Positions 54,439-63,122 of a stretch of DNA of 64,000 bases are shown piece by piece. This stretch comes from Nitrospira sp. SG-bin2 (GTDB lineage: Bacteria > Nitrospirota > Nitrospiria > Nitrospirales > Nitrospiraceae), in assembly GCA_002083405.1 (NCBI GenBank), contig LVWT01000012.1, positions 1 to 64,000 of the forward strand, given 5' to 3'. The first letter of the stretch is position 1; every line of letters starts with the position of its first letter. A program made the translations under genes and the position numbers. The notes beneath the pieces are model-generated. The model was not told the DNA's origin, searched no databases, and saw only the letters and a list, made by a program, of their open reading frames with translations.

Positions 54439-55368
54439 CTACTTGACGACAACCTCGACACGGCGATTCTTGGCACGTCCGTCCGCCGTCTTGTTGCTCG
54501 CGACCGGGTTCGTCTCTCCATGACCGGCAGCCGACAGGTTGCTGCTGACCCCGCCGTCCCGCAGCGCCTGCTCAGCACTATGGGCTCGGGCATCCGAAAG
54601 CTCCTTATTCGTCGGGTACTTTTTCTTCAAGGCGCTCTTGATCGCCACGTTGTCCGTGTACCCGGCGACATGCACCTGCTTTTCCGGGAAGTCCTTGAGC
54701 ACAGTCCCGACACGCTTCAAGGCATCGGCGCCGCCCGCCTTTAATTGATCCTGCCCGGAATCAAACAACAGGCTCGACGCCAGGTTGATGACGAGGGCAT
54801 CGCCGGATTGGCTGACTGAAACAGTCCCTTTGGCGATTTCTGGGCGCAACGCCTTCACAAGATCCTTCTCTGCCTTGGCCAGATCGCCTTTGCTCTGGTT
54901 CAATTGTGATTCGAGATCCGCAATGCGCTGCTTCGCGGCGGCCAGCTCCGCTTGTGAACGATTAAGATCGCTTTGCCCCGCAGCCAGTTGACTCGCGAGC
55001 TTCGCAGAATCTCCCGCACCGGAACGAAGCGCGGCAATTTCTCGATCGCGATCGGCGAGCTGCCGTTCCAACTCGCTCACGCGGCTGCTCAAGGCTCCAT
55101 TCTGCCTCCGAGCGGCTTCCAGTTCATCAGCCAGCCGTTGACGATCTCGTTCAAGCGCCGCCAGCCGAGCAGCCGCGTCTTGTGAGGCATCAGGCGCCAC
55201 AGCCTTCGCTAGAGATGGACACCCGCTGCCCTGGTGATAGCCATACCACTTCTGGTCGATACAGACGGTGGGCTGCTTGATGTGGGACGTATCGGGCGGA
55301 TTCAGGTAGGAACAGCCTGTTAGGGCGACGATCCCCGTTAGAGTGACGGTGATTGTGAATGTTCGCAT
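54439..55368 (-). CDS. OmpA-family peptidoglycan-binding lipoprotein
   Basis: A 309-residue protein. A lipobox V-A-L-T-G-C at about residue 19 indicates lipidation. A coiled coil follows (residues about 70-175; AARLAALERDRQRLADELEAARRQ). The C-terminal OmpA domain (about 190-305) contains LLFDSGQDQLK, HVAGYTDN, N-K-E-L-S-D-A-R-A and the peptidoglycan-binding G-R-A-K-N-R-R-V-E. It probably tethers the outer membrane to the wall. ATG 55368 places the lipobox correctly; a longer frame is less likely. It lies downstream of mscL. Confidence 0.9.
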   Translation of the reverse strand: MRTFTITVTLTGIVALTGCSYLNPPDTSHIKQPTVCIDQKWYGYHQGSGCPSLAKAVAPDASQDAAARLAALERDRQRLADELEAARRQNGALSSRVSELERQLADRDREIAALRSGAGDSAKLASQLAAGQSDLNRSQAELAAAKQRIADLESQLNQSKGDLAKAEKDLVKALRPEIAKGTVSVSQSGDALVINLASSLLFDSGQDQLKAGGADALKRVGTVLKDFPEKQVHVAGYTDNVAIKSALKKKYPTNKELSDARAHSAEQALRDGGVSSNLSAAGHGETNPVASNKTADGRAKNRRVEVVVK

Positions 55369-55437
55369 GATGATCTCTTTCTCCTTCATTACGCGGGACT
55401 CGCCCCGCACACTGTCATTGTGATGAACACCAGGACC

Positions 55438-55860
55438 CTACTGACGGCTCTTCAACAGATCACGGATTTCCTTCAACAATTTCTCTTCATTGGTCGGCTC
55501 CGGCGGTGCAGGCGGCGCAGGGGGAGGAGCTTGCTGCTTAAACCGGTTGACCTGCTTGACCAGCATGAAGATGACAAAGGCGATGATGATAAAGTCAAAA
55601 ACGCTCTGGAGAAACACTCCGTAGTTGAGCGTCGGTGCTCCGGCAGCCTTCGCTGCGGCTAATGATGGCGGGGACGTAAGGGACAAATCGACAAAGAGGC
55701 TGGAAAAATCCACTCTGCCCATCAGCAGCCCCAGGGGAGGCATGAGGACATCGCTCACAAGCGACGACACGATCTTACCGAAGGCGCCGCCGATGATCAC
55801 ACCGATTGCCATGTCGAGGACATTGCCTCTCATGGCGAACTCCTTAAACTCTTTCAGCAT
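55438..55860 (-). CDS. mscL: Large-conductance mechanosensitive channel MscL
   Basis: A 140-residue MscL. It begins M-L-K-E-F-K-E-F-A-M-R-G-N-V-L-D-M-A-I-G-V-I-I-G, the family's first transmembrane helix, and has a second helix (FDFIIIAFVIFMLVKQVN). The acidic/Pro-rich C terminus (PAPPAPPEPTNEEKLL) precedes a short helical bundle. It opens at high membrane tension to release osmolytes. GAAGGAGGAG lies just before the ATG. Confidence 0.96.
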   Translation of the reverse strand: MLKEFKEFAMRGNVLDMAIGVIIGGAFGKIVSSLVSDVLMPPLGLLMGRVDFSSLFVDLSLTSPPSLAAAKAAGAPTLNYGVFLQSVFDFIIIAFVIFMLVKQVNRFKQQAPPPAPPAPPEPTNEEKLLKEIRDLLKSRQ

Positions 55861-56358
55861 AGTTCTCCTCCTTCACGAATCCGGTTCACCCCTAGTTTCA
55901 CCCGTCTGCTTATCGCTTCCGTGTCGTATCGAAATTGTGGCCTGACGTGAATCGATACAAAGTATCCGTATCGGTCATGCCGGCGCGCGGTTGTTGTAGC
56001 GGGTCGTCTTTTGGGATCCGCTCGCCAGGCCCGCCGATATTTCGAAGCGGATGCCGTTATCCATCGCGAAAAACTCGCGCACCTCGCGAATGAACGTACA
56101 GGCATAAGCAAAGTCAGTGCCCACGCTGAACCATCGTGCATATGCTGGGAAGCCCGCGTTTTGAAGATGTTTCGATCCAGCCCTACGGATGGTGCTCTGT
56201 TCCTATGGGGCGATTTGGCCTGAGATTACTCTTATCTGCCTCAGTGCAATCAGATCGAATCAGCCTCGCAGATACACCAGAAAACGGTTGGAGGAACGAC
56301 CGCTGAACGGGCCGAACGGGGTTGGGCTTTGGACCAGCGGAGCCCCAGATCGGCGCAT
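55861..56358. other. Intergenic region between MscS-type gene and mscL, no gene supported
   Basis: About 500 bp. It must contain the mscL promoter. A plus-strand frame at 56011-56223 and a minus frame at 55854-56141 are open, but neither has a recognised family or a ribosome site, so both are left out. No repeat of note is seen. Confidence 0.5.
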
Positions 56359-57138
56359 TCACCTCGGGATAGACGGGGGCGGAGAGGGAAACTCAATCTG
56401 CGCGTCGCGCAATTGCTCCAGGATTGCCTTGTTCAGTTCACCCTGCGTAGTGTTGAACTGAGCAACTGTTGTCCAGGGCTCGACGGCGATGGTCACGGCC
56501 GGGCGTCCAAGACTGCTGATGCCGACGGAAGGAGCCGGATCTTTGAGCACATGTGGGTGCGCAGCAACTACACCCCGCACGAGCGCGAGTGCGCGGTCTA
56601 CATCGGTCTTGTACGCAACGTCGACCGTGAGATGGATTTGTCTGATGGTGCCGAAGTTATGCAGGATTTCCCCGACGATCTTCCGATTGGGAATGATGAC
56701 CCGCGACTGATCCGGATGCACCAAGGTCGTGGAAAAAATGTCGACGATCACGACATCGCCATGGACGCCCAGCAATGAAATGTGTTCTCCGACCTTGTAC
56801 GGCTTCGTGAAGATGATTGAGAGTCCGGCCATGACATTGCTCAAGACCCCCTGCAGGGCAAGACCGATGCCGACGCCTGCGACGCTGATACCCGCCACCA
56901 ACGGCGCGATCGGCACCCCGACTGCCTGGAGGGCGATCATAGCGGTGAAGAGCAGCACAAGAATTTTGACGACCCGCACCATGAGCATCCGCACCGGTGG
57001 ATCGAGTGTGTACCGTTCAAGCGACCGCTGCGTAAAGGTTCCGGCCCAGCGGGACGCCATGACACCTGCGATGAAGATGCCGATTCCCACCAGCGCTTGC
57101 AGGCCGTATTGCACGGCATATTGGGTCAATGTATCCAT
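56359..57138 (-). CDS. Small-conductance mechanosensitive channel (MscS family)
   Basis: A 259-residue channel with three N-terminal helices (about 15-30, 55-75, 80-100). The pore-lining helix A-G-I-S-V-A-G-V-G-I-G-L-A-L-Q-G and the beta domain P-Y-K-V-G-E-H-I, V-I-I-P-N-R are typical of the short MscS type. It lies between the AsmA gene and mscL on the same strand, making a small osmotic-stress group. Confidence 0.9.
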   Translation of the reverse strand: MDTLTQYAVQYGLQALVGIGIFIAGVMASRWAGTFTQRSLERYTLDPPVRMLMVRVVKILVLLFTAMIALQAVGVPIAPLVAGISVAGVGIGLALQGVLSNVMAGLSIIFTKPYKVGEHISLLGVHGDVVIVDIFSTTLVHPDQSRVIIPNRKIVGEILHNFGTIRQIHLTVDVAYKTDVDRALALVRGVVAAHPHVLKDPAPSVGISSLGRPAVTIAVEPWTTVAQFNTTQGELNKAILEQLRDAQIEFPSPPPSIPR

Positions 57139-57160
57139 GGCTGCCTTCTGCGCGGTGTTT

Positions 57161-58810
57161 CTACCGCCCCATCAATCCCTTGAGGAGATCGCGCCCTTCA
57201 TGTTTCAAGTCTTGTGGTTTGGTTGTGCCTTTGAGCAATCCACCGATGGCTTCTTCCGCTTTCTTCTTGACCTGCTCTTGCACAGCACCCGTCAGGCCTT
57301 TCATGTCCAGCCCATAGGACGGTGCTTGGACGGTTCCTCCAATGGTCAGTGGGAGGCTTAACCGGCCTTCTTTGAGCGCCAGCTTGGCAACGGGCGAGAC
57401 ACCGGCGATCTTCTGGCTCAAGTCCTGGGTAAGGTTCATCTTCACCGTGAGGTTCAGCGTCTGATCGAATCCGATGGTCCCCCCGCCGGTGGCCTGAAAG
57501 TCGTGGCTGTCCATCAAGAGGCGCTGCACGTTGACAATCCCCTGTTTGATCACGAGATCCGTCTCAATCGTCGAAAATGCCGTGGCCTTGGGATTGTCCA
57601 GGGTGATACCAGCGACTTTTAGAATAGACATGGCTTCCTGCAAAAGGTTGACCCCTTCGATCTTCCCATCCTTCACCGCCATGTGACCGGTTCCTTCCAG
57701 AGCCTTGGTCAGGTCCGGCATGGAGAACCCGCGGCCTTTCAGCGTCAGATCGGCACCGGCTGTTCCGCTGATGGAGACCGGCGTCTCCGAGACGGCTTCC
57801 AGGGCCGGACCGAGTTGCACGCCTTGAATCGCGACGCCCCCGTTGAAAGGCGGCGCATCGGATCCGGCAATCAACTTTCCCTGCCCTTTCACCTGGCCGT
57901 CGAACAGTTGGAGCGACAGGGAATTCAGTCTGGCCTCTTGTCCCTTTACCTCCGCCGCAATCTGGAAATTCTTGATGTCGACCGGCTTTTTCAACGGAAG
58001 GGCGACCGGAAGGTTCGCGGTATTGATCACCGGCGAGCTGATGTTGACCGTCGCGTCATGACCGGCGGCTTTTCCTGTGATGGTGAAGTCAGTCTTCCCC
58101 ACGCCAAGCTGGAAATTGATCGCATCGATGTCCATCGTCTCTTTGAGCGGCCCAAAGGTGCCGTCCAGCTTCACCGGCAGGTTGAAGGGCTGAACAAGCG
58201 ACCCAAAATGTAAGCTCGGAGTTTGACCGAGCCGAACGTCCCGCAGGAGTAGCTCCATATCTTGCAATACATATTCAGTCGGTTTGGCGGCCGACAGATC
58301 ACGGAACGTCAATTTCCCGCCGTCGATGGACACCCGGTCCACAGCCAACAGCGCCAGGATTTTGAGCGGACCCTCCGTCGATGGAATCGGGGCGCGCGAG
58401 GGCGTTTCAGGCACCGGGACACCTTTACGCCCGATCGTCGACACGTTCAGAACCCCGGCCTTGTTTTTAATGACGGTAATGACGGGATCGCGCAGAGTGA
58501 TGTCTTCCACCTCGACCTTGCTGCTGAGCAGCGGCATCAGCTTCACACCCACATCCAACGAGGACAGCGACGCGAAGGGGCCAGCCCCGAAAGCAGGATC
58601 ATCCAACACGGCGAACCCGGCCACCCGCGCGCCGATCCTGGGCCAGACGGTTAAGCGAATATCTTGCAGCTGGATCTTGCGATTGAGGGCTTCTTCAATG
58701 ATCGGCTTGTATTGGTCTTGGTACTTATTGAGGTCGATCAAGAAGGGGAGCGAGAGCACGAGGCCCACGATCAAGACGACCACGACGAGCAAGCCCATTA
58801 GGATTTTCAT
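57161..58810 (-). CDS. AsmA-family protein
   Basis: A 549-residue inner-membrane-anchored periplasmic protein. It has an N-terminal membrane helix (ILMGLLVVVVLIVGLVLSLPFLI), an AsmA N-terminal domain (NRKIQLQDIRLTVWPRIGARVAGFAVLDD) and a C-terminal AsmA_2-like domain (GADLTLKGRGFSMPDLTKALEGTGHMAVKDG). AsmA-like proteins influence outer-membrane lipid or protein assembly, and larger relatives act as lipid bridges. GGAGGT lies 7 nt before ATG 58810. Confidence 0.88.
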   Translation of the reverse strand: MKILMGLLVVVVLIVGLVLSLPFLIDLNKYQDQYKPIIEEALNRKIQLQDIRLTVWPRIGARVAGFAVLDDPAFGAGPFASLSSLDVGVKLMPLLSSKVEVEDITLRDPVITVIKNKAGVLNVSTIGRKGVPVPETPSRAPIPSTEGPLKILALLAVDRVSIDGGKLTFRDLSAAKPTEYVLQDMELLLRDVRLGQTPSLHFGSLVQPFNLPVKLDGTFGPLKETMDIDAINFQLGVGKTDFTITGKAAGHDATVNISSPVINTANLPVALPLKKPVDIKNFQIAAEVKGQEARLNSLSLQLFDGQVKGQGKLIAGSDAPPFNGGVAIQGVQLGPALEAVSETPVSISGTAGADLTLKGRGFSMPDLTKALEGTGHMAVKDGKIEGVNLLQEAMSILKVAGITLDNPKATAFSTIETDLVIKQGIVNVQRLLMDSHDFQATGGGTIGFDQTLNLTVKMNLTQDLSQKIAGVSPVAKLALKEGRLSLPLTIGGTVQAPSYGLDMKGLTGAVQEQVKKKAEEAIGGLLKGTTKPQDLKHEGRDLLKGLMGR

Positions 58811-59012
58811 CGCGATCACCTCCAGTTAAAGAGGAAGTATATGAACGGATTCCTTGTGAGTCAATGAGCAGCGCGGCAACCAACAATAGCCGCCATTCAA
58901 GAAAGCCACGTGTGAGTTCAAATCTTGATCGACAACGTGACGATTAGCGACGGAGCCGGCAGACGGCGGATCAGATCTCGACAAGAAACCGCCGCATATC
59001 CAGTGTCGACAG

Positions 59013-59055
59013 AGTCGTCATTTGGCATGCCATTTGACGACTGAGTCGTCAAATG
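59013..59055. promoter_or_regulatory. Triple half-site operator upstream of the DUF4143 gene
   Basis: AGTCGTCATTTG (59013-59024) and its near-inverse CATTTGACGACT (59031-59042) form a 30-bp palindrome, 13 of 15 positions pairing. A third half-site AGTCGTCAAATG follows at 59044-59055. The set ends 13 bp before the ATG at 59069. It resembles a repressor operator, but no regulator gene is adjacent. Confidence 0.7.
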
Positions 59056-59068
59056 TTACCATAGCCCT

Positions 59069-60214
59069 ATGAGTTCGACGCCGACTATCGCTCGCCTGCT
59101 ATACCTGGCAGGCCTCTTGGAGAAGAAGTCCCACTTCCTCTTGGGACCCCGCCAAACCGGGAAGAGCTTCCTCATCGCGCAGAGCTTCCAAGGCACCCGC
59201 GTCTACGATCTCTTGGATACATCTATCTACCTGGCACTCAGCCAACGGCCACAGCGATTGGCCGAAGAACTCACTTCCAAAGATAAGCTGGTGGTCATCG
59301 ACGAGATCCAGCGGCTCCCGGGACTATTGAACGAAGTACACCGTCTCATCGGGCAACGAGGGATTCGATTCCTGCTCACGGGGTCAAGTGCCCGAAAACT
59401 TCGACAGGGCGGAGTCAATCTCTTGGGGGGGCGAGCGAGAACCAAATACCTGCACCCCCTCGTTCAGAGAGAATTGGGGGAACACTTCGACCTCAATAAG
59501 TTCATTGCTCGTGGGGGACTGCCTTCCGTCTATTTCTCGGATGATCCTCGTGCCGATCTTGACGCCTACACCGGTTCTTATCTACAGCAGGAAATCATGG
59601 CGGAGGGAGCCACAAGGAATGTGTCGGCCTTCAGCCGATTCCTGAAGGTAGCAGCTTACTGCAATGCCACCATCGTGAATTTCACCAACGTAGCCGCCGA
59701 CGCCCAAGTCCCACGCACCACTGTTTACGAATACTTTGAGATCTTAAAAGACACGCTCATTGTCCATGAACTGCCGGCCTGGCGCGAAACCAGACAGCGT
59801 AAACCACTCGCCTCCTCGAAATATTACTTTTTCGATATCGGCGTCGTGGCCGCTCTGCAGGAACGGCAGTATCGCCGAGGCACGCCGGAGTACGGGCATG
59901 CGGTGGAAACCTATCTCTTTCACGAACTGAAGAGCTATGTGGATTATCTGTCTGGAGAGCCTCTCGCCTTCTGGAAATCAAAGTCCGGCTTCGAAGTAGA
60001 TTTTATTTTGGGCGACCACACGGCAATTGAACTCAAGGCGAGTGACCACGTCGGCCCTCATGATCTGAAATCGTTGAAGGCACTGGCGGAAGAGCGGAAA
60101 CTCAAACGCTATCTCTGCGTGTGCCTGGAAGCCCGGCGACGACAAGTCGGCGAAGTCACGATCCTCCCCATCCACGAGTTTGTGACCAAGCTCTGGGACG
60201 CGTCGTACTCGTAG
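59069..60214 (+). CDS. AAA ATPase with DUF4143 (AAA_14) domain
   Basis: A 381-residue ATPase. Walker A is G-P-R-Q-T-G-K-S (about 27-34), with V-V-I-D-E-I-Q-R-L-P (Walker B) and L-L-T-G-S-S-A-R-K-L. The C-terminal DUF4143 nuclease-like domain has YFFDIGVVAAL, AVETYLFHELKSYVDY and FEVDFILGDHTAIELKAS. Such proteins occur in many bacteria and archaea, often as orphan, mobile-looking genes with unknown function. No ribosome site is visible. A palindromic operator lies just upstream. Confidence 0.88.
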   Translation: MSSTPTIARLLYLAGLLEKKSHFLLGPRQTGKSFLIAQSFQGTRVYDLLDTSIYLALSQRPQRLAEELTSKDKLVVIDEIQRLPGLLNEVHRLIGQRGIRFLLTGSSARKLRQGGVNLLGGRARTKYLHPLVQRELGEHFDLNKFIARGGLPSVYFSDDPRADLDAYTGSYLQQEIMAEGATRNVSAFSRFLKVAAYCNATIVNFTNVAADAQVPRTTVYEYFEILKDTLIVHELPAWRETRQRKPLASSKYYFFDIGVVAALQERQYRRGTPEYGHAVETYLFHELKSYVDYLSGEPLAFWKSKSGFEVDFILGDHTAIELKASDHVGPHDLKSLKALAEERKLKRYLCVCLEARRRQVGEVTILPIHEFVTKLWDASYS

Positions 60215-60348
60215 TTCCGCATCTCCTTAGACAGCCCGCCGACGCGATTGAGCGTCATCCGGATGAGTTCGCTGCAAGCTTGGCGGCTATGCATTAGACT
60301 CTCACCTGCTGATTCGTGAGAAATCAAAGAAGCCACGGCCTCTCCGCC

Positions 60349-61818
60349 TTACCGGCAGAAAAAATGGCAGTACTCGATCGGGCTCGGAGGTGCGGTCAAA
60401 GCGATGCTGAGAGTATCGGGATCGTAGCCGACCGCTTCCAGATCCTTCGCCGCGCGGGTGAGTTCTTCTTCCGTGAGATAGGCGATGGTATCGGGCACTC
60501 CCTGCCGTTTCAGCGAGAGAAGCATTCCCTTCAACGTATCGCGCTCTTCCGGCGGCATGTCTTGCCCCAGCGGATATGCAAGCGCATGGCTGTAGGGGCT
60601 TTCGTAGGTTTCGTTCAAGGCTTTGATCGTCTTAAGCACGAGCCGGTCCTGTTCCCATGGCCGGAGGTTCGGGCCGGCAGACGGATGGGTGGCCAGCAGA
60701 TCCATGAGCGTGATGACGTTGGTATTCAGCGACCGGCCGACGAATTCGCGCTGCGGCTCAAGGGCGGTCTGTTCCATTCCCAGATGCTTCGCCACATGTT
60801 CAATCAAGGCAAAGTTGATCATGAAGCTATATTGGCCTCCGAATTGCCCATAACAAGGCTTTTCTGGATCATTCAAGACTTTCATATCCCCGGTGCCGGC
60901 ATCGAAGGCGCTGAATCCAACCGCCTCCGGCGCCAGGAGCCGCTTGGCTTCTTTCAGCGTCGCGAACGCGCCCAAATGCACAGGCGCCAACACCTGCTCG
61001 TCCATCACCTTGAGAAACTCCGTGATGGTCTTCCGGAACGGCACGTCCTTCCATTCCACCTTTCGATACTCCTTTTCCCAGACCAGGTCGTCGAGGAAGG
61101 GAGGAAAGGTCTTGAGTCGATCGAGGTCTTTGGCCTCAAACGCCCTCACAAAGCCGGACCAGTCCTGAATCGTGGCGTGCAGGGATTCAGTAAGATTCGG
61201 ACGGATATATTCTTCTTCGATCTCGCCGGCATTCTTCGCCATCAGCTTGGTCGGCAGCTCGTTCCATAGTTCGTTGCAGATGATGCGATCAACGGTCCCA
61301 TCCGCCACACCGGCCATGTTCTCGATCAAGCCGCAATGGATCTCGACACGATCCCGATGCGCCGCGAGATCAGGATGGGCCAGCGCTCCGTCCAACACCG
61401 GCTGTTCCCAATCGACCAACATATAGCGAACACGAGGATAGACTGTGCCTTTCTGGTCGAGCGCCTTGAGATGGCTGAGAAAGCAGGCCGCAAGATTGCC
61501 ATTGCCGGGACCGAGTTCCAATATCGTGAGGCGAGACTCGCTGGACGAGCGTGACTGGCGAGACAAATCCGATGGGCCCGACGAAGTTGTCTCGCCTTTC
61601 CCGCTTGTCGCGCCCTTCTCGCGCTTCGTGACTTGCGCGTAATAGTCAGCCGCCAAGGCGTGCGCGAGACGATAATCGGCTGAGGCAAAGGTCTGGTAGT
61701 AGGAGCGCAGCTTGTCTCCGCGCAGCCCATAGAAGAGCCGATTGAGATGGACCTGCCAGTGATCGAACGGTTTGTAGTCTCCAATCAGCTGGGGAAGGTC
61801 GTCAGTACGTTGCAACAT
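60349..61818 (-). CDS. MidA-like SAM-dependent methyltransferase with repeat-encoded insert
   Basis: A 489-residue protein of the SAM-MT (PF02636/MidA-like) group, with LELGPGNGNLAACFLSHL for SAM binding and ICNELWNELPTKLM. The N-terminal part (HALAADYYAQVT) leads directly into an insert of about 35 low-complexity residues (KREKGATSGKGETTSSG and SRQSRSSSE types), after which the fold resumes at LTILELGPG. The insert is exactly the in-frame heptad foldback at 61526-61637. The relatives act on arginine residues of partner proteins such as respiratory-complex subunits; the substrate here is unknown. Confidence 0.82.
   Translation of the reverse strand: MLQRTDDLPQLIGDYKPFDHWQVHLNRLFYGLRGDKLRSYYQTFASADYRLAHALAADYYAQVTKREKGATSGKGETTSSGPSDLSRQSRSSSESRLTILELGPGNGNLAACFLSHLKALDQKGTVYPRVRYMLVDWEQPVLDGALAHPDLAAHRDRVEIHCGLIENMAGVADGTVDRIICNELWNELPTKLMAKNAGEIEEEYIRPNLTESLHATIQDWSGFVRAFEAKDLDRLKTFPPFLDDLVWEKEYRKVEWKDVPFRKTITEFLKVMDEQVLAPVHLGAFATLKEAKRLLAPEAVGFSAFDAGTGDMKVLNDPEKPCYGQFGGQYSFMINFALIEHVAKHLGMEQTALEPQREFVGRSLNTNVITLMDLLATHPSAGPNLRPWEQDRLVLKTIKALNETYESPYSHALAYPLGQDMPPEERDTLKGMLLSLKRQGVPDTIAYLTEEELTRAAKDLEAVGYDPDTLSIALTAPPSPIEYCHFFCR
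61526..61637. repeat. Heptad foldback inserted inside the methyltransferase gene
   Basis: About sixteen 7-bp units in continuous phase. GGCGAGACAA (61557-61566) is a perfect inverted partner of TTGTCTCGCC (61587-61596) across a 20-nt loop, and the outer arms are degenerate. It shares units with the larB-end and 43092 elements. The reading frame of the host gene stays open through it. Confidence 0.85.
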
Positions 61819-61959
61819 GTTTCAAGATCATCCGTGTGTGGGTTTGATGAATTGGCCGTACAGCGGGGGAAATCCTAACAGATGGCTGGAAAATGCCGCA
61901 ATGGCAGATTGTTCGGCTCCTTCTTGACAGGGTCTGTGAATCCGGTGTAGCAGACAGCC

Positions 61960-62523
61960 ATGACAACAGCCTCTCGGTTTGTCGGTGCCATAGCGGCGGT
62001 GATGGTTTTGTCGGTCCGGCCGGTCGGCTGGGCGGAAGATCTGCCCCTGACGGAAAACGTCCCGATCTCAGAATTTCAAAACCGAACCGAAGACACGACC
62101 CCGTATGATTTCGATGCCCCCCCGAAGGGGATGTTTCGTTCCATCACCACAGCGGAAGACTTCGAAGAGCAGCTGGGCTTTCAGCGAACACACGAGATCG
62201 TCCCTGTCAGGCCGACTGATCGGTTTGCCACGAACACCCCGGCCATCTTCATCGTGTTTTCACTCCATCAGCACTATCAGAGCTTCAAGGTGTTCGGCCT
62301 CTGCCTGCCGGAGTCGGTATCAGGCATTGCAACAGGCACACTCATCAGCGAGGACGTCATGTATGTGGCGTTGGAAGACGACAGTGGATACCTCAAGCTG
62401 TCGCCCCCTCACGGAGGGTGGCTCCCCGGCCGGTATAAAGTAGAAATTCACGCCGGTGAGGAGGTCAACGAGATGAGCCTGATGGGCACGATGCGGTTCA
62501 CAGTCGCGGCGTCGAAGAAATAG
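61960..62523 (+). CDS. Exported hypothetical protein (187 aa)
   Basis: A 187-residue protein with a signal peptide (RFVGAIAAVMVLSVRPVGWAED). The mature part includes TPAIFIVFSLHQHYQSFKVFGLCLPE and L-P-G-R-Y-K-V-E-I-H-A-G-E-E-V, giving an Ig-like or beta-sandwich impression. No family is recognised. It is the last confident gene before the repeat-rich right end. Confidence 0.65.
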   Translation: MTTASRFVGAIAAVMVLSVRPVGWAEDLPLTENVPISEFQNRTEDTTPYDFDAPPKGMFRSITTAEDFEEQLGFQRTHEIVPVRPTDRFATNTPAIFIVFSLHQHYQSFKVFGLCLPESVSGIATGTLISEDVMYVALEDDSGYLKLSPPHGGWLPGRYKVEIHAGEEVNEMSLMGTMRFTVAASKK

Positions 62524-62579
62524 CCCGTGGGCACTGTCAGCCAAATAATCCGGTCCTCAGAAGAGGACCCCTCTGGTGC

Positions 62580-62671
62580 TATCCACAATTACAGAGCGGA
62601 GAAACGGGAGCGGGAGTTATTGCTTGGCGAACCCCAGCAACAAACGACTCCCGACCCCTTTGTATTGCCCC
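62580..62671. repeat. Copy 1 of a 92-bp palindromic repeat
   Basis: The first of two direct copies 142 bp apart, differing at only 2 of 92 positions. Internally each contains CGGGAGT(C/T)...ACTCCCG with an inner TTGCT...AGCAA stem. The 3' part (ACTCCCGACCCCTTT) is the kind of sequence seen in REP-like elements. Confidence 0.85.
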
Positions 62672-62721
62672 GCAGGAAACAGTTGGGAGTTCCGGCTCTC
62701 AGAGAAAGCTGCCCCTGGTCC

Positions 62722-62813
62722 TATCCAAAATTACAGAGCGGAGAAACGGGAGCGGGAGTCATTGCTTGGCGAACCCCAGCAACAAACGACTCCCGACCCC
62801 TTTGTATTGCCCC
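62722..62813. repeat. Copy 2 of the 92-bp palindromic repeat
   Basis: The second copy of the element, followed by a tandem duplication of CCCTTTGTATTGC. The hairpin arms CGGGAGTC (62753-62760) and GACTCCCG (62788-62795) are perfect here. No transposase gene is adjacent. Confidence 0.85.
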
Positions 62814-63122
62814 TTTGTATTGCCCCCGTGAGAGAGTCGTCCGCACCGCGAACGGGTGCCACGGGGATAAACTGTGTCTGCTACTCGAGAAATGCCAATT
62901 ATTTCAGGAAAAATATCCATGCTGGCTCTCTTGCTCGATCACACCATCCCCGAAATCACCGTCATGCTGCCTCTTAAACTCGAAGACTCATCGAAAAACT
63001 GTCTCGATCATCGGTGCCTTCCCATCCCGGACACGCGGACGGGACACCTTGGTTCCTGGAATCCCCAGGATACAGGTGTTGCACTAGGACCTTGAACCCA
63101 CCCCGCTTGTATTATTTGCATT

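Larger units (their letters stand above)
62524..63122. other. Non-coding stretch with tandem palindromic repeats and a decayed remainder
   Basis: About 600 bp. A pair of near-identical repeats fills 62580-62813. A frame running across them at 62527-63087 is open but its protein is a repeat translation and is rejected. The remainder up to 63122 has no recognised gene; a short foldback TCCTGG...CCAGGA occurs near 63055. Confidence 0.5.

Noticed and set aside
56011..56223. Plus-strand 70-codon frame between the MscS gene and mscL
   Set aside because: No ribosome site or family; antisense frames in the same place are equally open.
60109..60336. Minus-strand frame of 75 codons between the DUF4143 and methyltransferase genes
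   Set aside because: It overlaps the 3' end of the DUF4143 gene and matches no family I know; a four-helix-bundle remnant was considered but not supported.
62580..62813. The repeats as integron attC sites
   Set aside because: The expected RYYYAAC / GTTRRRY ends are not at the borders and no integrase is present.
62527..63087. Long plus-strand open frame of 186 codons
   Set aside because: Most of it is the translation of the two palindromic repeats in shifted frames; no ribosome site, no recognisable fold.
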